64,000 nt of DNA, taken from Streptomyces sp. ISL-94 (GTDB taxonomy: Bacteria; Actinomycetota; Actinomycetes; Streptomycetales; Streptomycetaceae). Within the stretch, counting starts at the first letter, position 1. Each line of letters begins with the position of its first letter. Location of the stretch: positions 1 through 64,000 of the forward strand of contig NZ_JAGGOZ010000002.1 of assembly GCF_018614075.1 (NCBI RefSeq), in the 5' to 3' direction. The notes beneath the pieces are model-generated. The model worked only from the letters and a program-made list of their open reading frames with translations. It did no database searches and was not told the DNA's origin. This document shows, one piece after another, positions 36,414 to 44,191 of the stretch. Made by a program: the position numbers and the translations under genes.

Positions 36414-36640
36414 ATCCTCGCCCTCCTGGGGGAGGGAGATTCCTGGCTCACGCCGCCTGGCGGACCGGCGGCCCGTCAGGTTTTCCACGATCAGCGCCAG
36501 CCGGGTTGAGACCAGCCCGGACAACAGCAATGCGAAAGAGGAAGCGCGTGCTTGGTTCTCGCTGCGCACTGTCCGTAGTGCACCATACCCAATTCTGTGA
36601 CGAACGTCAGTCCGCCCTGGCAGCGACTCCGAGGCCCAGG
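36412..36640 (-). mobile_element. Probable relic of an IS200/IS605-family element (TnpB 3' end and right-end hairpin)
   Basis: Directly at the mqnL stop, GAATCCTCGCCCTCC then GGGGGAGGGAGATTC (36413-36443) make an imperfect hairpin of the kind found at the right end of IS605-type elements, where it is also part of the guide RNA. Reading the minus strand, the peptide RLALIVENLTGRRSARRREP then GISLPQEGED (36413-36500) resembles the variable C-terminal tail of actinobacterial TnpB proteins. No transposase body remains. The rest (36510-36640) is not recognisable and is AT-richer than its surroundings. Confidence 0.45.
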
Positions 36641-37110
36641 TGAGCCCCACGATCACGGGCCCGGGCCTGTTCATCGGCGACCTCGGGGCCTACGTGACCC
36701 TGGAGCGCCCGAAGATCGACTCCACCGAACCGGAGGTCCGGCGGGCCGCCGAGCGGGCGGGCGTCTCGCCCGAGGAGTTCGCGGGCCCCGGCGACATCTG
36801 GGCGCTGATGTGGGAGGACAAGCACGGCGAGGGCGGCGGCTTCGAGCTGCCCGGCCTGCGCGACGCCGAGGCCGAGGACTTCGCCGAGCGGCTGGGGCTC
36901 GCGCTGAACACCGGCGAGGCGTTCACGATCGAGGCCGGCGCCGTACTCCACCTCGACGCCCGCCCGGCCGGGGCCGACGGCTATGACTTCACGGTTCACG
37001 TCACCCCGCCCGAAGGCGAGGAGACCGAGCCCGCGACCCTTGCGTTGGACACGGCCCGCACGGCCTCGCTCCTGACCCACCTCGAAGAGTTCCGCAGGAG
37101 CCTCGCATGA
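36640..37110 (+). CDS. Hypothetical protein coupled to mqnP
   Basis: 156 residues, acidic, no signal or membrane segment. Distinct phrases: GPGLFIGDLGAYVTLERPKI, GDIWALMWEDKHGEGGGFEL and DTARTASLLTHLEEFRRSL. GTG 36640 is the likely start, though the region just before it looks like an IS relic and could have replaced the native 5' end. Its stop overlaps the start of mqnP (ATGATGA), so the two are translationally coupled, suggesting a link with menaquinone synthesis. Family not recognised. Confidence 0.7.
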   Translation: MSPTITGPGLFIGDLGAYVTLERPKIDSTEPEVRRAAERAGVSPEEFAGPGDIWALMWEDKHGEGGGFELPGLRDAEAEDFAERLGLALNTGEAFTIEAGAVLHLDARPAGADGYDFTVHVTPPEGEETEPATLALDTARTASLLTHLEEFRRSLA

Positions 37111-38030
37111 TGACCACCGCCGACGGTGTGATCGGACCCGGCCCCGCGCCGGAGGCCACCGGCAAGGTCAAGGCGTTCCTGCGGCTCGTGATGATCGAGC
37201 ACTCGGTCTTCGCGCTGCCCTTCGCCTACATCGCCGGGCTCACCGCCATGTTCCAGCTCGACCGGAACGTGCACTGGGGCAAGCTGCTGCTCGTCACCGT
37301 CTGCATGGTGGGCCTGCGCACCTTCGCGATGGCGGCCAACCGGATCATCGACCGCGAGATCGACGCCCGGAACCCGCGTACCGCCGGCCGCGAGCTGGTC
37401 ACCGGCGCGGTGTCGGTCCGGTCCGCCTGGACCGGGGCCGGGATCGCGCTCGCCGTCTTCCTCGGCTCGGCGGCGCTGCTGAACCCGCTGTGCCTGGCGC
37501 TGGCGCCCGTCGCGGTGATCCCGATGGTGGTGTACCCGTACGGCAAGCGGTTCACGAACTTCCCGCACGCCATCCTGGGCCTGGCGCAGGCCATCGGACC
37601 GGTCGGTGCCTGGCTGGCCGTCACCGGCGAGTGGTCCTGGGACGCGGTGATCCTGGGCCTGGCCGTGGGCGTGTGGATCGGCGGCTTCGACCTGATCTTC
37701 GGCAGCCAGGACGTGGCCGCCGACCGCGCGGAGGGCGTCAAGTCGGTCCCGGCCCGCTTCGGTGTCGCGGCGGCCCTCTGGGGCGCGCGCGGCGCACACG
37801 TGGTCACCACCGGCCTGCTGGCCTGGTACGGCCTCGCCACGGACGCGGGCGTGCTGTTCTGGGCGGGCCTGGTGATCGTCGTCGGCGCCTTCCTCTACGA
37901 GCACACCATCGTGACCCCGCACGACCTGTCCCGCCTGAACCGGGCCTTCTTCACGGTCAACGGGTTCATCGGCATTGCCCTCTTCGTGTGCGCCGTGCTG
38001 GATCTCGCGGTCCGGGGTCTGACCCTGTAG
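37107..38030 (+). CDS. mqnP: Menaquinone biosynthesis prenyltransferase, UbiA family
   Basis: 307 residues with about eight membrane helices. Attaches the polyprenyl chain to the aromatic ring in the futalosine pathway. Both Asp-rich motifs for Mg-diphosphate are present: NRIIDREIDARNPRTAGREL (NxxxDxxxD) and FDLIFGSQDVAADRAEGVKS (DxxxD). Membrane location. Located between mqnL and mqnM, with the hypothetical gene at 36640 overlapping its start. Confidence 0.94.
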   Translation: MMTTADGVIGPGPAPEATGKVKAFLRLVMIEHSVFALPFAYIAGLTAMFQLDRNVHWGKLLLVTVCMVGLRTFAMAANRIIDREIDARNPRTAGRELVTGAVSVRSAWTGAGIALAVFLGSAALLNPLCLALAPVAVIPMVVYPYGKRFTNFPHAILGLAQAIGPVGAWLAVTGEWSWDAVILGLAVGVWIGGFDLIFGSQDVAADRAEGVKSVPARFGVAAALWGARGAHVVTTGLLAWYGLATDAGVLFWAGLVIVVGAFLYEHTIVTPHDLSRLNRAFFTVNGFIGIALFVCAVLDLAVRGLTL

Positions 38031-38074
38031 TTACTGTGCGGCCTACCATCGAGTGCATGGACAGGGAGGCCGAC

Positions 38075-38641
38075 GTGACTGTCTCGGAAAGCGATCGCCT
38101 GCACTCACAGCTCAGCCGGTTCGAGGACATGTTCCCGGGCTACCGGATGGAGATTGTCGAGGGCGCCATCGTGATGAGTCCGCTCAAGCCGCACCACAAC
38201 GCCACCATCTGGGCGCTGTGGACTGCGCTCAGGGCCCAGTTGTCGGACGACTGGGGCTTCCTCAGCGACGTTGCGATCCCCTTCGACGGCGACAACGAGT
38301 TCTGTCCGGACCTGGCGGTGGTTCCCGCGACCGAGGCGGGCAAGAACCTCAGTGCCTACTCGCCGGACCTCGTCGAGGTTGTCGTCGAGGTGGTTTCCCC
38401 GGGCAGCATCCGCAACGACTACGAGATCAAGGACGGGGCCTACGCCCGACGGGGCATCCCGAACTACCTGATCTTCGACCCTTACAAGGCCCAGTGCACG
38501 ACCCTGTGGAACCCCGGGCCGGACGGCTACCGGGGCCGGGACGTGATCCCGTACGGCCAGACGGTCGTCGTGGAGACCGGCATCGGCAAGATCACCGTGG
38601 ACACGGCCGATCTGCCGGTGGACCCCGGCACGGCCACCTGA
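38075..38641 (+). CDS. Uma2 family (DUF820) restriction-endonuclease-fold protein
   Basis: 188 residues from GTG 38075, which has GGGAGG 6 bases upstream (38063-38068); ATG 38057 is an alternative. PD-(D/E)XK nuclease fold: EIVEGAIVMSPLKPHHN (Glu of the first motif), NEFCPDLAVVP (PD), VEVVVEVVSPGSI (ExV), and AYARRGIPNYLIFDP. Uma2 proteins are very numerous in Streptomyces and cyanobacteria; biological role unclear. It is inserted between mqnP and mqnM, in the same direction. Confidence 0.9.
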   Translation: MTVSESDRLHSQLSRFEDMFPGYRMEIVEGAIVMSPLKPHHNATIWALWTALRAQLSDDWGFLSDVAIPFDGDNEFCPDLAVVPATEAGKNLSAYSPDLVEVVVEVVSPGSIRNDYEIKDGAYARRGIPNYLIFDPYKAQCTTLWNPGPDGYRGRDVIPYGQTVVVETGIGKITVDTADLPVDPGTAT

Positions 38642-38680
38642 CCCGCGCCGCGTCAGGGGTGGCCGGATAGTCTCGGAGGT

Positions 38681-39352
38681 ATGACTGAGCGCAAGCGCAC
38701 CCCGTGGGTGGTCGGGGTTTCCGGGGCATCCGGGACGCCGTACGCGGCGGCGGTACTCCGCGGGCTGCTCGCGGCGGGGGAGAGCGTCGACCTGGTGGTC
38801 AGCCGGGCCTCGCGGCTCACCCTGCTGGACGAGACCGGGATCGCCTTCCGCGACGCGCACTGGCGCGACGACCTGGGCGAGTGGCTGGAGCGCGGCGCGG
38901 ACGGCAAGCCCGCGGCCTTCGCGCGGCCGGAACTGGACGACGTCCGCTACTGGGGCGCCGGGGACCTGGCGGCCGGCCCGAGCTCGGGCTCGTATCCGGT
39001 GAAGGGGATGCTCATCGTCCCCGCGTCCACGGCCTGCGTGGCGGGGGTGGCGCTCGGGCTGTCGAAGGACCTGCTCCAGCGGGTGGCGAGCGTGACGCTC
39101 AAGGAGCGGCGCCGGCTGGTGGTCGCGGTGCGGGAGACCCCGCTGAACGGGCAGACGCTGAAGCATCTGGTGGCGCTGGACGAGGCGGGCGCGATCGTGC
39201 TGCCCGCCTCTCCGGCGTTCTACGCGGGCGCGACGCACATCCAGGATCTGGTGGACTTCGTCGCGGGGCGGGTGCTGGACGCGGCAGGGGTGCCGCACCG
39301 GCTGTACCGCCGTTGGGAGGGGGAGATCGGTGGTTCCCGCCCCCGGGGGTAG
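38681..39352 (+). CDS. mqnM: UbiX-family flavin prenyltransferase of menaquinone synthesis
   Basis: 223 residues. Makes prenylated FMN, the cofactor for the UbiD-type MqnL upstream. Family marks: PWVVGVSGASGTPYAAAVLR (flavin/phosphate loop), YPVKGMLIVPASTACVAGVA, DLLQRVASVTLKERRRLVVA and RETPLNGQTLKHLVALDEAG. ATG 38681. Separated from mqnP by the Uma2 gene. Confidence 0.94.
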   Translation: MTERKRTPWVVGVSGASGTPYAAAVLRGLLAAGESVDLVVSRASRLTLLDETGIAFRDAHWRDDLGEWLERGADGKPAAFARPELDDVRYWGAGDLAAGPSSGSYPVKGMLIVPASTACVAGVALGLSKDLLQRVASVTLKERRRLVVAVRETPLNGQTLKHLVALDEAGAIVLPASPAFYAGATHIQDLVDFVAGRVLDAAGVPHRLYRRWEGEIGGSRPRG

Positions 39353-39354
39353 CG

Positions 39355-39483
39355 CTACTTCGTGGTGCGCGGCTTGCGGGTCTTGTCGACGCGCTGCGCG
39401 GCGGCGGGCTGGTGGGCACGGGATCGGTTGGCCAGCTCCTGGAGCTGTCGCATGTGTGCGTAGGCCATCTCGATCGTGTACAC
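39355..39483 (-). CDS. 42-residue conserved-looking small protein
   Basis: From GTG 39483 (CAGGAG about 9 bases upstream): VYTIEMAYAHMRQLQELANR followed by a basic tail RVDKTRKPRTTK. The amphipathic N-terminal helix and basic tail resemble small Streptomyces ORFs that are rarely annotated. It is convergent with mqnM (stops 3 bp apart) and divergent from the Lrp-type regulator at 39607, whose promoter region it shares. Function unknown. Confidence 0.6.
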   Translation of the reverse strand: MYTIEMAYAHMRQLQELANRSRAHQPAAAQRVDKTRKPRTTK

Positions 39484-39527
39484 GGTGAACCACTCCTGAA
39501 GATCGTCATTGATCTGTTGAAAGAATT

Positions 39528-39566
39528 CACAGGGAATTGACCCCTGTGTGCCTTAGATTCTATACC
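39528..39566 (+). promoter_or_regulatory. Promoter and possible operator of the Lrp-type gene
   Basis: TTGACC (39537-39542), 18 bases, TATACC (39561-39566): a good -35/-10 pair about 40 bases before the ATG at 39607. CACAGGG and CCCTGTG, 7 bases apart (39528-39548), flank the -35 box and could be an autoregulatory operator. Confidence 0.55.
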
Positions 39567-39606
39567 TAGACTTGCAGGATCGCCGAATAATGGAAGGCTC
39601 CACGTA

Positions 39607-40062
39607 ATGGACACGGTGGACAGGCAGCTCATCCAGGCACTTCGCGAGAACGGTCGTGCCTCGTACGCGGAGCTGGGCCGTCTCGTGGGCCTCTCCGGCC
39701 CCAGCGTCACCGACCGCATCAACCGGCTGGAGAGCGCCGGAGTCATCACCGGCTACCGCGCGACCGTGGACTCGCCCTCGCTCGGCATGGGGGTCACCGC
39801 GCTGATCGGCATCTCCCTCTCCGACGCGGCCGACCACGAGGACGTGGCCCGGCGGTTGCGCGACCTCGCGGAGATCGAGGACTGCTGGTTCATCGCGGGC
39901 GACGACTCCTTCATGCTGAAGGTGCGCGCCAGCGATGTGGACGGCCTGGAGAAGATCATCCGCAAGCTCTCCGGCACCAAGGGCGTCTCGCGCACCCGCA
40001 CCACGATCGTGCTGTCGACGAAGTGGGAGAACCGGGTCGGGGAACTGCCCGAGGAGGGCTGA
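39607..40062 (+). CDS. Lrp/AsnC family transcriptional regulator
   Basis: 151 residues, full length for the family. N-terminal winged HTH (DRQLIQALRENGRASYAELG ... LVGLSGPSVTDRINRLESAG), then the RAM effector domain (GMGVTALIGISLSDAADHED, EDCWFIAGDDSFMLKVRAS, VSRTRTTIVLSTKWENR). Such proteins are octameric amino-acid-responsive regulators. Upstream of mqnE by 53 bp and divergent from the 42-codon gene. The target is not shown by sequence. Confidence 0.94.
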   Translation: MDTVDRQLIQALRENGRASYAELGRLVGLSGPSVTDRINRLESAGVITGYRATVDSPSLGMGVTALIGISLSDAADHEDVARRLRDLAEIEDCWFIAGDDSFMLKVRASDVDGLEKIIRKLSGTKGVSRTRTTIVLSTKWENRVGELPEEG

Positions 40063-40115
40063 GAGTACGGTGGGTGGCGGTTGCAGGACAGGTATCTAGA
40101 GGAGGCGGCCGGCTG

Positions 40116-41294
40116 ATGACTGCATCTATTAAAGATGTAGGGCTCAAGCGCGAGCTGGAGGAGAAGGTCCGCTCCGGCGAGCGGCTGACCCGGGAGGACG
40201 GCATCGCCCTCTACGAGTCGGACGACCTGGCCTGGCTCGGCGGCCTCGCCCACGAGGTGCGGATGCGCAAGAACGGCGACGTCGTCCACTTCAACGTCAA
40301 CCGCCACCTCAACATGACGAACGTGTGCACCGCGTCGTGCGCGTACTGCTCGTTCCAGCGCAAGCCGGGCGAGAAGGACGCGTACACGATGCGCATCGAG
40401 GAGGCCGTGCGCCTGGCCAAGGCCATGGAGAACGAGAACCTCACCGAGCTGCACATCGTCAACGGCCTGCACCCGAACCTGCCGTGGCGCTACTACCCGC
40501 GCTCGCTCTCCGAGCTGAAGAAGGCGCTGCCGAACGTCTCGCTGAAGGCGTTCACGGCGACGGAGATCCACCACTTCGAGACGATCTCGGGCATGTCGGC
40601 CTCCGACATCCTCGACGAGCTGATCGAGGCCGGCCTGGAGTCCCTCACGGGCGGCGGGGCGGAGATCTTCGACTGGGAGGTCCGGCAGCACATCGTCGAC
40701 CACCGCACCCACTGGGAAGACTGGTCGCGCATCCACCGCCTCGCCCACTCGAAGGGCCTCAAGACCCCTTCGACGATGCTCTACGGGCACATCGAGGAGC
40801 CGCGCCACCGCGTGGACCACGTGCTGCGGCTGCGCGAGCTCCAGGACGAGACCGGCGGCTTCCAGGTCTTCATCCCGCTGCGCTACCAGCACGACTTCGT
40901 GGACATGAAGGACGGCAAGGTACGCAACAAGCTCCAGGCGCGGACGACGATGGCGACGGGCGCGGAGGCGCTGAAGACCTTCGCGGTCTCCCGCCTCCTC
41001 TTCGACAACGTGCCGCACGTCAAGGTCTTCTGGGTGATGCACGGCGTGCAGACCGCCCAGCTGGCGCTCCAGCACGGCGCGGACGACATGGACGGCTCGG
41101 TCGTCGAGTACAAGATCACGCATGACGCGGACAACTACGGCACCCCGAACAAGCTGGGCCGTGAGGACCTCCTGGAGCTGATCCGCGAGGCCGGCTTCCG
41201 CCCGGTCGAGCGCAACACGCGCTACGAGATCATCCGTGAGTACCCCGGCCCGGACGCGGGGCTGCGCGAGACGCCGCAGGCGATGCGCGTCTGA
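40116..41294 (+). CDS. mqnE: Aminofutalosine synthase (radical SAM)
   Basis: 392 residues from ATG 40116 (GAGGAGG upstream). Condenses 3-(1-carboxyvinyloxy)benzoate with S-adenosylmethionine to aminofutalosine, the second step of the futalosine pathway. Radical SAM cluster motif CTASCAYCSF (CxxxCxxC) about residue 70, preceded by HFNVNRHLNMTNV; LHIVNGLHPNLPWRYY, GGGAEIFDWEVRQHI and FQVFIPLRYQHDFVDM are characteristic of MqnE/MqnC. The length and the C-terminal YGTPNKLGREDLLELIREAG favour MqnE over MqnC. mqnA, the preceding step, starts at 63647. Confidence 0.95.
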   Translation: MTASIKDVGLKRELEEKVRSGERLTREDGIALYESDDLAWLGGLAHEVRMRKNGDVVHFNVNRHLNMTNVCTASCAYCSFQRKPGEKDAYTMRIEEAVRLAKAMENENLTELHIVNGLHPNLPWRYYPRSLSELKKALPNVSLKAFTATEIHHFETISGMSASDILDELIEAGLESLTGGGAEIFDWEVRQHIVDHRTHWEDWSRIHRLAHSKGLKTPSTMLYGHIEEPRHRVDHVLRLRELQDETGGFQVFIPLRYQHDFVDMKDGKVRNKLQARTTMATGAEALKTFAVSRLLFDNVPHVKVFWVMHGVQTAQLALQHGADDMDGSVVEYKITHDADNYGTPNKLGREDLLELIREAGFRPVERNTRYEIIREYPGPDAGLRETPQAMRV

Positions 41295-41305
41295 CCTCGC
41301 GGCCT

Positions 41306-41366
41306 GCCGAACGGAACGCCGAACGGAACGCCGAACGGAACGCGCGAACGGAACGCCGAACGGAAC
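41306..41366 (+). repeat. 12-bp tandem repeat GCCGAACGGAAC (five copies)
   Basis: Units at 41306, 41318, 41330, 41342 (one extra base, GCGCGAACGGAAC) and 41355. The array lies between the mqnE stop codon and its terminator. Confidence 0.95.
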
Positions 41367-41369
41367 AAC

Positions 41370-41399
41370 GAAGCCCCGATCCAGCCGGATCGGGGCTTC
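41370..41399 (+). terminator. mqnE terminator
   Basis: GAAGCCCCGATCC pairs exactly with GGATCGGGGCTTC around a 4-base loop. Confidence 0.92.
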
Positions 41400-41442
41400 G
41401 CCGGTACTGGACCCCCACCGGTGTAATAGATAACATCCCCAT

Positions 41443-41967
41443 GTGGCTATTACTTTCACCCTGGATCCGGTCGTCGACTCCGCCCTGAGCGCCGGAATCC
41501 TCAGCCTGTGGACGGACGTGTCCAACGCGGGCGGCGCGGTGGGCTTTGTGCCCCCCGTCACCTCGGACGACGTCCGCCCGGCGCTGAGCACCCAGCTCGC
41601 CGCGGTCGCCGCCGGCGGCACCCGGCTGCTGGTCGGGTACGACGAGGAGGGCCAGGTGGCCGCCACCGCGTTCCTCACCCGCAACACGCACCGGCTCCAG
41701 CTCCACTGGGTGTGGGCGTACACGGTGATGGTCCACCCGCGCCACCAGGGCAAGGGATACGGCCGCGACCTGATGGCGGCGACGGAAGCGGCGGCCCGCT
41801 CCATGGAGGGCATCGACGCGATCCGCCTCGGCTGCCGCGGCGGCCACGGCCTGGAGCACTTCTACGCGGCCTGCGGCTACAAGGAGGTCGGCCGCGTCCC
41901 CGACGCCATCCGCGTGGCCCCGGGCGACGACCGCGACGACATCACGATGCTGCTGCCGCTGCACTGA
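41443..41967 (+). CDS. GNAT family N-acetyltransferase
   Basis: 174 residues from GTG 41443. The acetyl-CoA binding motif A is VWAYTVMVHPRHQGKGYGRD (pattern Q/RxxGxG/A), preceded by the central strand VAATAFLTRNTHRLQLHWV and followed by FYAACGYKEVGRVPD, the usual motif B. Transfers an acetyl group to an unknown amine. Single gene between the mqnE terminator and the DUF4229 gene. Confidence 0.92.
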   Translation: MAITFTLDPVVDSALSAGILSLWTDVSNAGGAVGFVPPVTSDDVRPALSTQLAAVAAGGTRLLVGYDEEGQVAATAFLTRNTHRLQLHWVWAYTVMVHPRHQGKGYGRDLMAATEAAARSMEGIDAIRLGCRGGHGLEHFYAACGYKEVGRVPDAIRVAPGDDRDDITMLLPLH

Positions 41968-42067
41968 CCCGGGGCGGCGGCCGGAGCGGGGGTCCGGCGT
42001 GCTTCACTGGACGGGCACCAGCCGACGTATGACGACATACGACCACGACGAGAGAGAAGGGGTCACC

Positions 42068-42379
42068 GTGTCCCTCAAGCCGAGCGCGACGATCCGCTAC
42101 ACCGCGATGCGTCTGGGGATCTTCGTCGGGTGCCTCGTCGTCGTCGCGGGCCTGGTCCGTATGGGGTGGGTGCCCGCCGGACTCGGTGACGCGAACTTCG
42201 CCTGGGTCGTGCTGCTCGCCCTCGTCCTCTCCGCCCCGCTCTCCTTCGTCCTCCTGCGCAAGCAGCGAGACGAGATGTCCGCGCAGATCTCCGGCCGCGT
42301 CGCGGGTGCGAAGCAGAAGCTCGCCGCGAACCGCAGCCAGGAGGACCTGGCGGACGATGCGGCGCGCGTGAACCCGTAG
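42068..42379 (+). CDS. DUF4229 family small membrane protein
   Basis: 103 residues from GTG 42068, which has GAGAGAAGGGG upstream. Two membrane helices (LGIFVGCLVVVAGLVRMGW and FAWVVLLALVLSAPLSFVLL) followed by a basic, amphipathic tail (RKQRDEMSAQISGRVAGAKQ), the standard DUF4229 layout. Function unknown; actinobacteria-specific. Confidence 0.88.
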   Translation: MSLKPSATIRYTAMRLGIFVGCLVVVAGLVRMGWVPAGLGDANFAWVVLLALVLSAPLSFVLLRKQRDEMSAQISGRVAGAKQKLAANRSQEDLADDAARVNP

Positions 42380-42492
42380 GGGTCCAGTTAGCTTCCTCAC
42401 ACACCGAACCGCCTCAGCGCCCGGGATACCGCCCGTAACGCTGGGGCGTTCGCGTTTTCCCGGCCCGCGCAAGAGGGCCTGGTGCGCCGCTG

Positions 42493-42537
42493 TCTCAAAG
42501 AACGCCTTTGAGATTCCCAAAGCGCAAGTGTTAGCGT
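42493..42537 (+). promoter_or_regulatory. Leaderless promoter with an inverted repeat over the -35 box
   Basis: TTGAGA (-35, 42508-42513), 18 bases, TAGCGT (-10, 42532-42537), then 7 bases to the A of the ATG at 42545, the spacing expected if transcription starts at the start codon itself. TCTCAAAG (42493-42500) and CTTTGAGA (42506-42513) form a perfect 8-bp inverted repeat whose right arm contains the -35 box, a likely repressor operator. Confidence 0.7.
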
Positions 42538-42544
42538 GTTGAAC

Positions 42545-42652
42545 ATGTTGACCACAGCTGCGCACCCGATGACCACGAGCGTCCCGCTCGTGGCGCGCCT
42601 GCACGTCGACCTCTGCCGCCGCGTGTCCGCGGCCTGTTGCTGTTGTCGTTGA
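42545..42652 (+). CDS. Poly-cysteine leader peptide upstream of the symporter
   Basis: 35 residues: MLTTAAHPMTTSVPLVARLH then VDLCRRVSAACCCCR and a stop. The LVARxHVDLxRRVSAxC core is the signature of actinobacterial leader peptides of sulphur-related operons, and four consecutive Cys codons just before the stop are those of cysteine-responsive attenuators described in mycobacteria. There is no Shine-Dalgarno; promoter spacing indicates a leaderless start. When charged tRNA-Cys is scarce, ribosomes stalling at the Cys run would be expected to allow expression of the downstream gene. The link to cysteine supply is inference from this pattern. Confidence 0.8.
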   Translation: MLTTAAHPMTTSVPLVARLHVDLCRRVSAACCCCR

Positions 42653-42779
42653 GCTGTTCCGCTGTTCCGCTGAATCGATACAGCAGCGGTCCCGGCCGGC
42701 CCCTTCTGGCTGTTGCCGCACCGCGTCACCACCACAGTGCCCCCCTTCTGTCTTCGTGCGTCACCACCGGAGAGTGTCC

Positions 42780-44084
42780 GTGTCCGCGTCCCCCCAGGCC
42801 CCCGCCAAGGCCTCGTTCAAGTTCCCCTTCTGGGCCCAGATCATCGCCGGTCTGGCGCTCGGCGTTCTGTTCGGCTGGCTCGCCCGCAGCCAGGACATCA
42901 GCTGGCTCGGCACCACCCTGGAGAAGGTCGGCGACATCTTCGTCCAGCTGCTGAAGCTGGCCATCGCCCCGCTCGTCTTCTTCGCGATCCTGGTGTCCAT
43001 CACCAACCTGCGGAAGGTCAACAACGCGGCGCGCCTCGCCTCCCGCACCCTCCTCTGGTTCATGATCACCTCGCTGATCGCGGTCGGCATCGGCATCGCC
43101 ATCGGCCTGCTGACCGACCCGGGCTCCGGCACCGGCCTCACCGCGGCCGACGGCAAGGACCCGAAGAAGACCGGCTCCTGGATCGACTTCCTCACCGGGA
43201 TCGTGCCGACGGACATCGTCACGCCGTTCACCGAGCTGAAGGTCCTTCAGATCGTCTTCCTCGCCGTCGTCGCCGGTATCGCCGCCCTCCAGCTGGGCAG
43301 CAAGGCCAAGCCGGTCCTGGACCTCGCCGAATCCGCCCTGGAGCTCCTCCAGAAGGCCCTGTGGTGGGTCATCCGCCTCGCCCCGATCGGCACCGTCGGC
43401 CTGATCGGCACCGCGATCGCCACGTACGGCTGGGACCTCATCGGCAAGTACGCGACCTTCACCGCCGACATCTACATCGGCTGCGCGCTGGTCATGTTCG
43501 GCGTCTACCCGCTGCTCCTCGCCACGGTCGCCAAGGTCAGCCCGCTCCAGTTCTTCAAGGGCGCCTGGCCGGCCATCCAGCTGGCCTTCGTCTCCCGCTC
43601 CTCGGTCGGCACCATGCCGGTCACCCAGAAGGTCACCGAGCGCCTCGGCGTCCCGAAGGAGTACGCCTCCTTCGCCGTCCCGTTCGGCGCCACCACCAAG
43701 ATGGACGGCTGCGCCGCGATCTACCCGGCCCTCGCCGCCATCTTCATCGCGCAGATCTTCGACGTGCAGCTGGGCATCAAGGAGTACCTGCTCATCGTCT
43801 TCGTCTCGGTCATCGGCTCCGCGGCGACGGCCGGCCTGACGGGCGCCACGGTCATGCTGACGCTGACCCTCTCCACGCTGGGCCTGCCGCTGGCGGGCGT
43901 CGGCCTGCTGATGGCGATCGACCCGATCCTGGACATGATGCGCACCGCCACGAACGTGGCCGGTCAAGTTGTCACTCCGGTGATCGTGGCGTCGCGCGAG
44001 AACATCCTCGACCGCGAGCAGTACTACGCCGTCAGCGCGTCCCCCGTTGACGAGCCGCAGGTGGCGGCGGCCGCCGCTGCGTGA
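42780..44084 (+). CDS. Dicarboxylate/amino acid:cation symporter (DAACS family)
   Basis: 434 residues from GTG 42780 (GGAGA upstream). Eight-helix glutamate-transporter fold: KFPFWAQIIAGLALGVLFGW (TM1), hairpin 1 Ser-rich SRSSVGTMPVT, TM7 FGATTKMDGCAAIYPALAAI (NMDGT-type motif as KMDGC), hairpin 2 AATAGLTGATVMLTLTLSTL and TM8 AIDPILDMMRTATNVAGQ. In TM8 the Asp, Arg and Asn that bind acidic amino acids in GltPh-type transporters (DxxRxxxN) are kept. Substrates in this family include glutamate, aspartate, C4-dicarboxylates and, for TcyP, cystine. The upstream poly-Cys leader favours a cystine or sulphur-compound role; the TM8 residues alone would suggest an acidic substrate. Confidence 0.92.
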   Translation: MSASPQAPAKASFKFPFWAQIIAGLALGVLFGWLARSQDISWLGTTLEKVGDIFVQLLKLAIAPLVFFAILVSITNLRKVNNAARLASRTLLWFMITSLIAVGIGIAIGLLTDPGSGTGLTAADGKDPKKTGSWIDFLTGIVPTDIVTPFTELKVLQIVFLAVVAGIAALQLGSKAKPVLDLAESALELLQKALWWVIRLAPIGTVGLIGTAIATYGWDLIGKYATFTADIYIGCALVMFGVYPLLLATVAKVSPLQFFKGAWPAIQLAFVSRSSVGTMPVTQKVTERLGVPKEYASFAVPFGATTKMDGCAAIYPALAAIFIAQIFDVQLGIKEYLLIVFVSVIGSAATAGLTGATVMLTLTLSTLGLPLAGVGLLMAIDPILDMMRTATNVAGQVVTPVIVASRENILDREQYYAVSASPVDEPQVAAAAAA

Positions 44085-44106
44085 TGTCCGTCGGCTCGTA
44101 GTGCCC

Positions 44107-44139
44107 GTGCCCCGCACCCGTGAATCGGGTGCGGGGCAC
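44107..44139 (+). terminator. Symporter terminator
   Basis: GTGCCCCGCACCCG and CGGGTGCGGGGCAC form a perfect 14-bp stem with loop TGAAT, 22 bases past the stop codon. Confidence 0.93.
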
Positions 44140-44191
44140 GTTCTGTTGGCGAGGGCCGAGGCGCAGTGGTTTCGTCGGCGCCGGACACTCG

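Noticed and set aside
34839..36674. Long minus-strand frame antisense to mqnL
   Set aside because: Shadow of mqnL; only its extreme right end (36413-36500) resembles something real, the TnpB-like tail reported separately.
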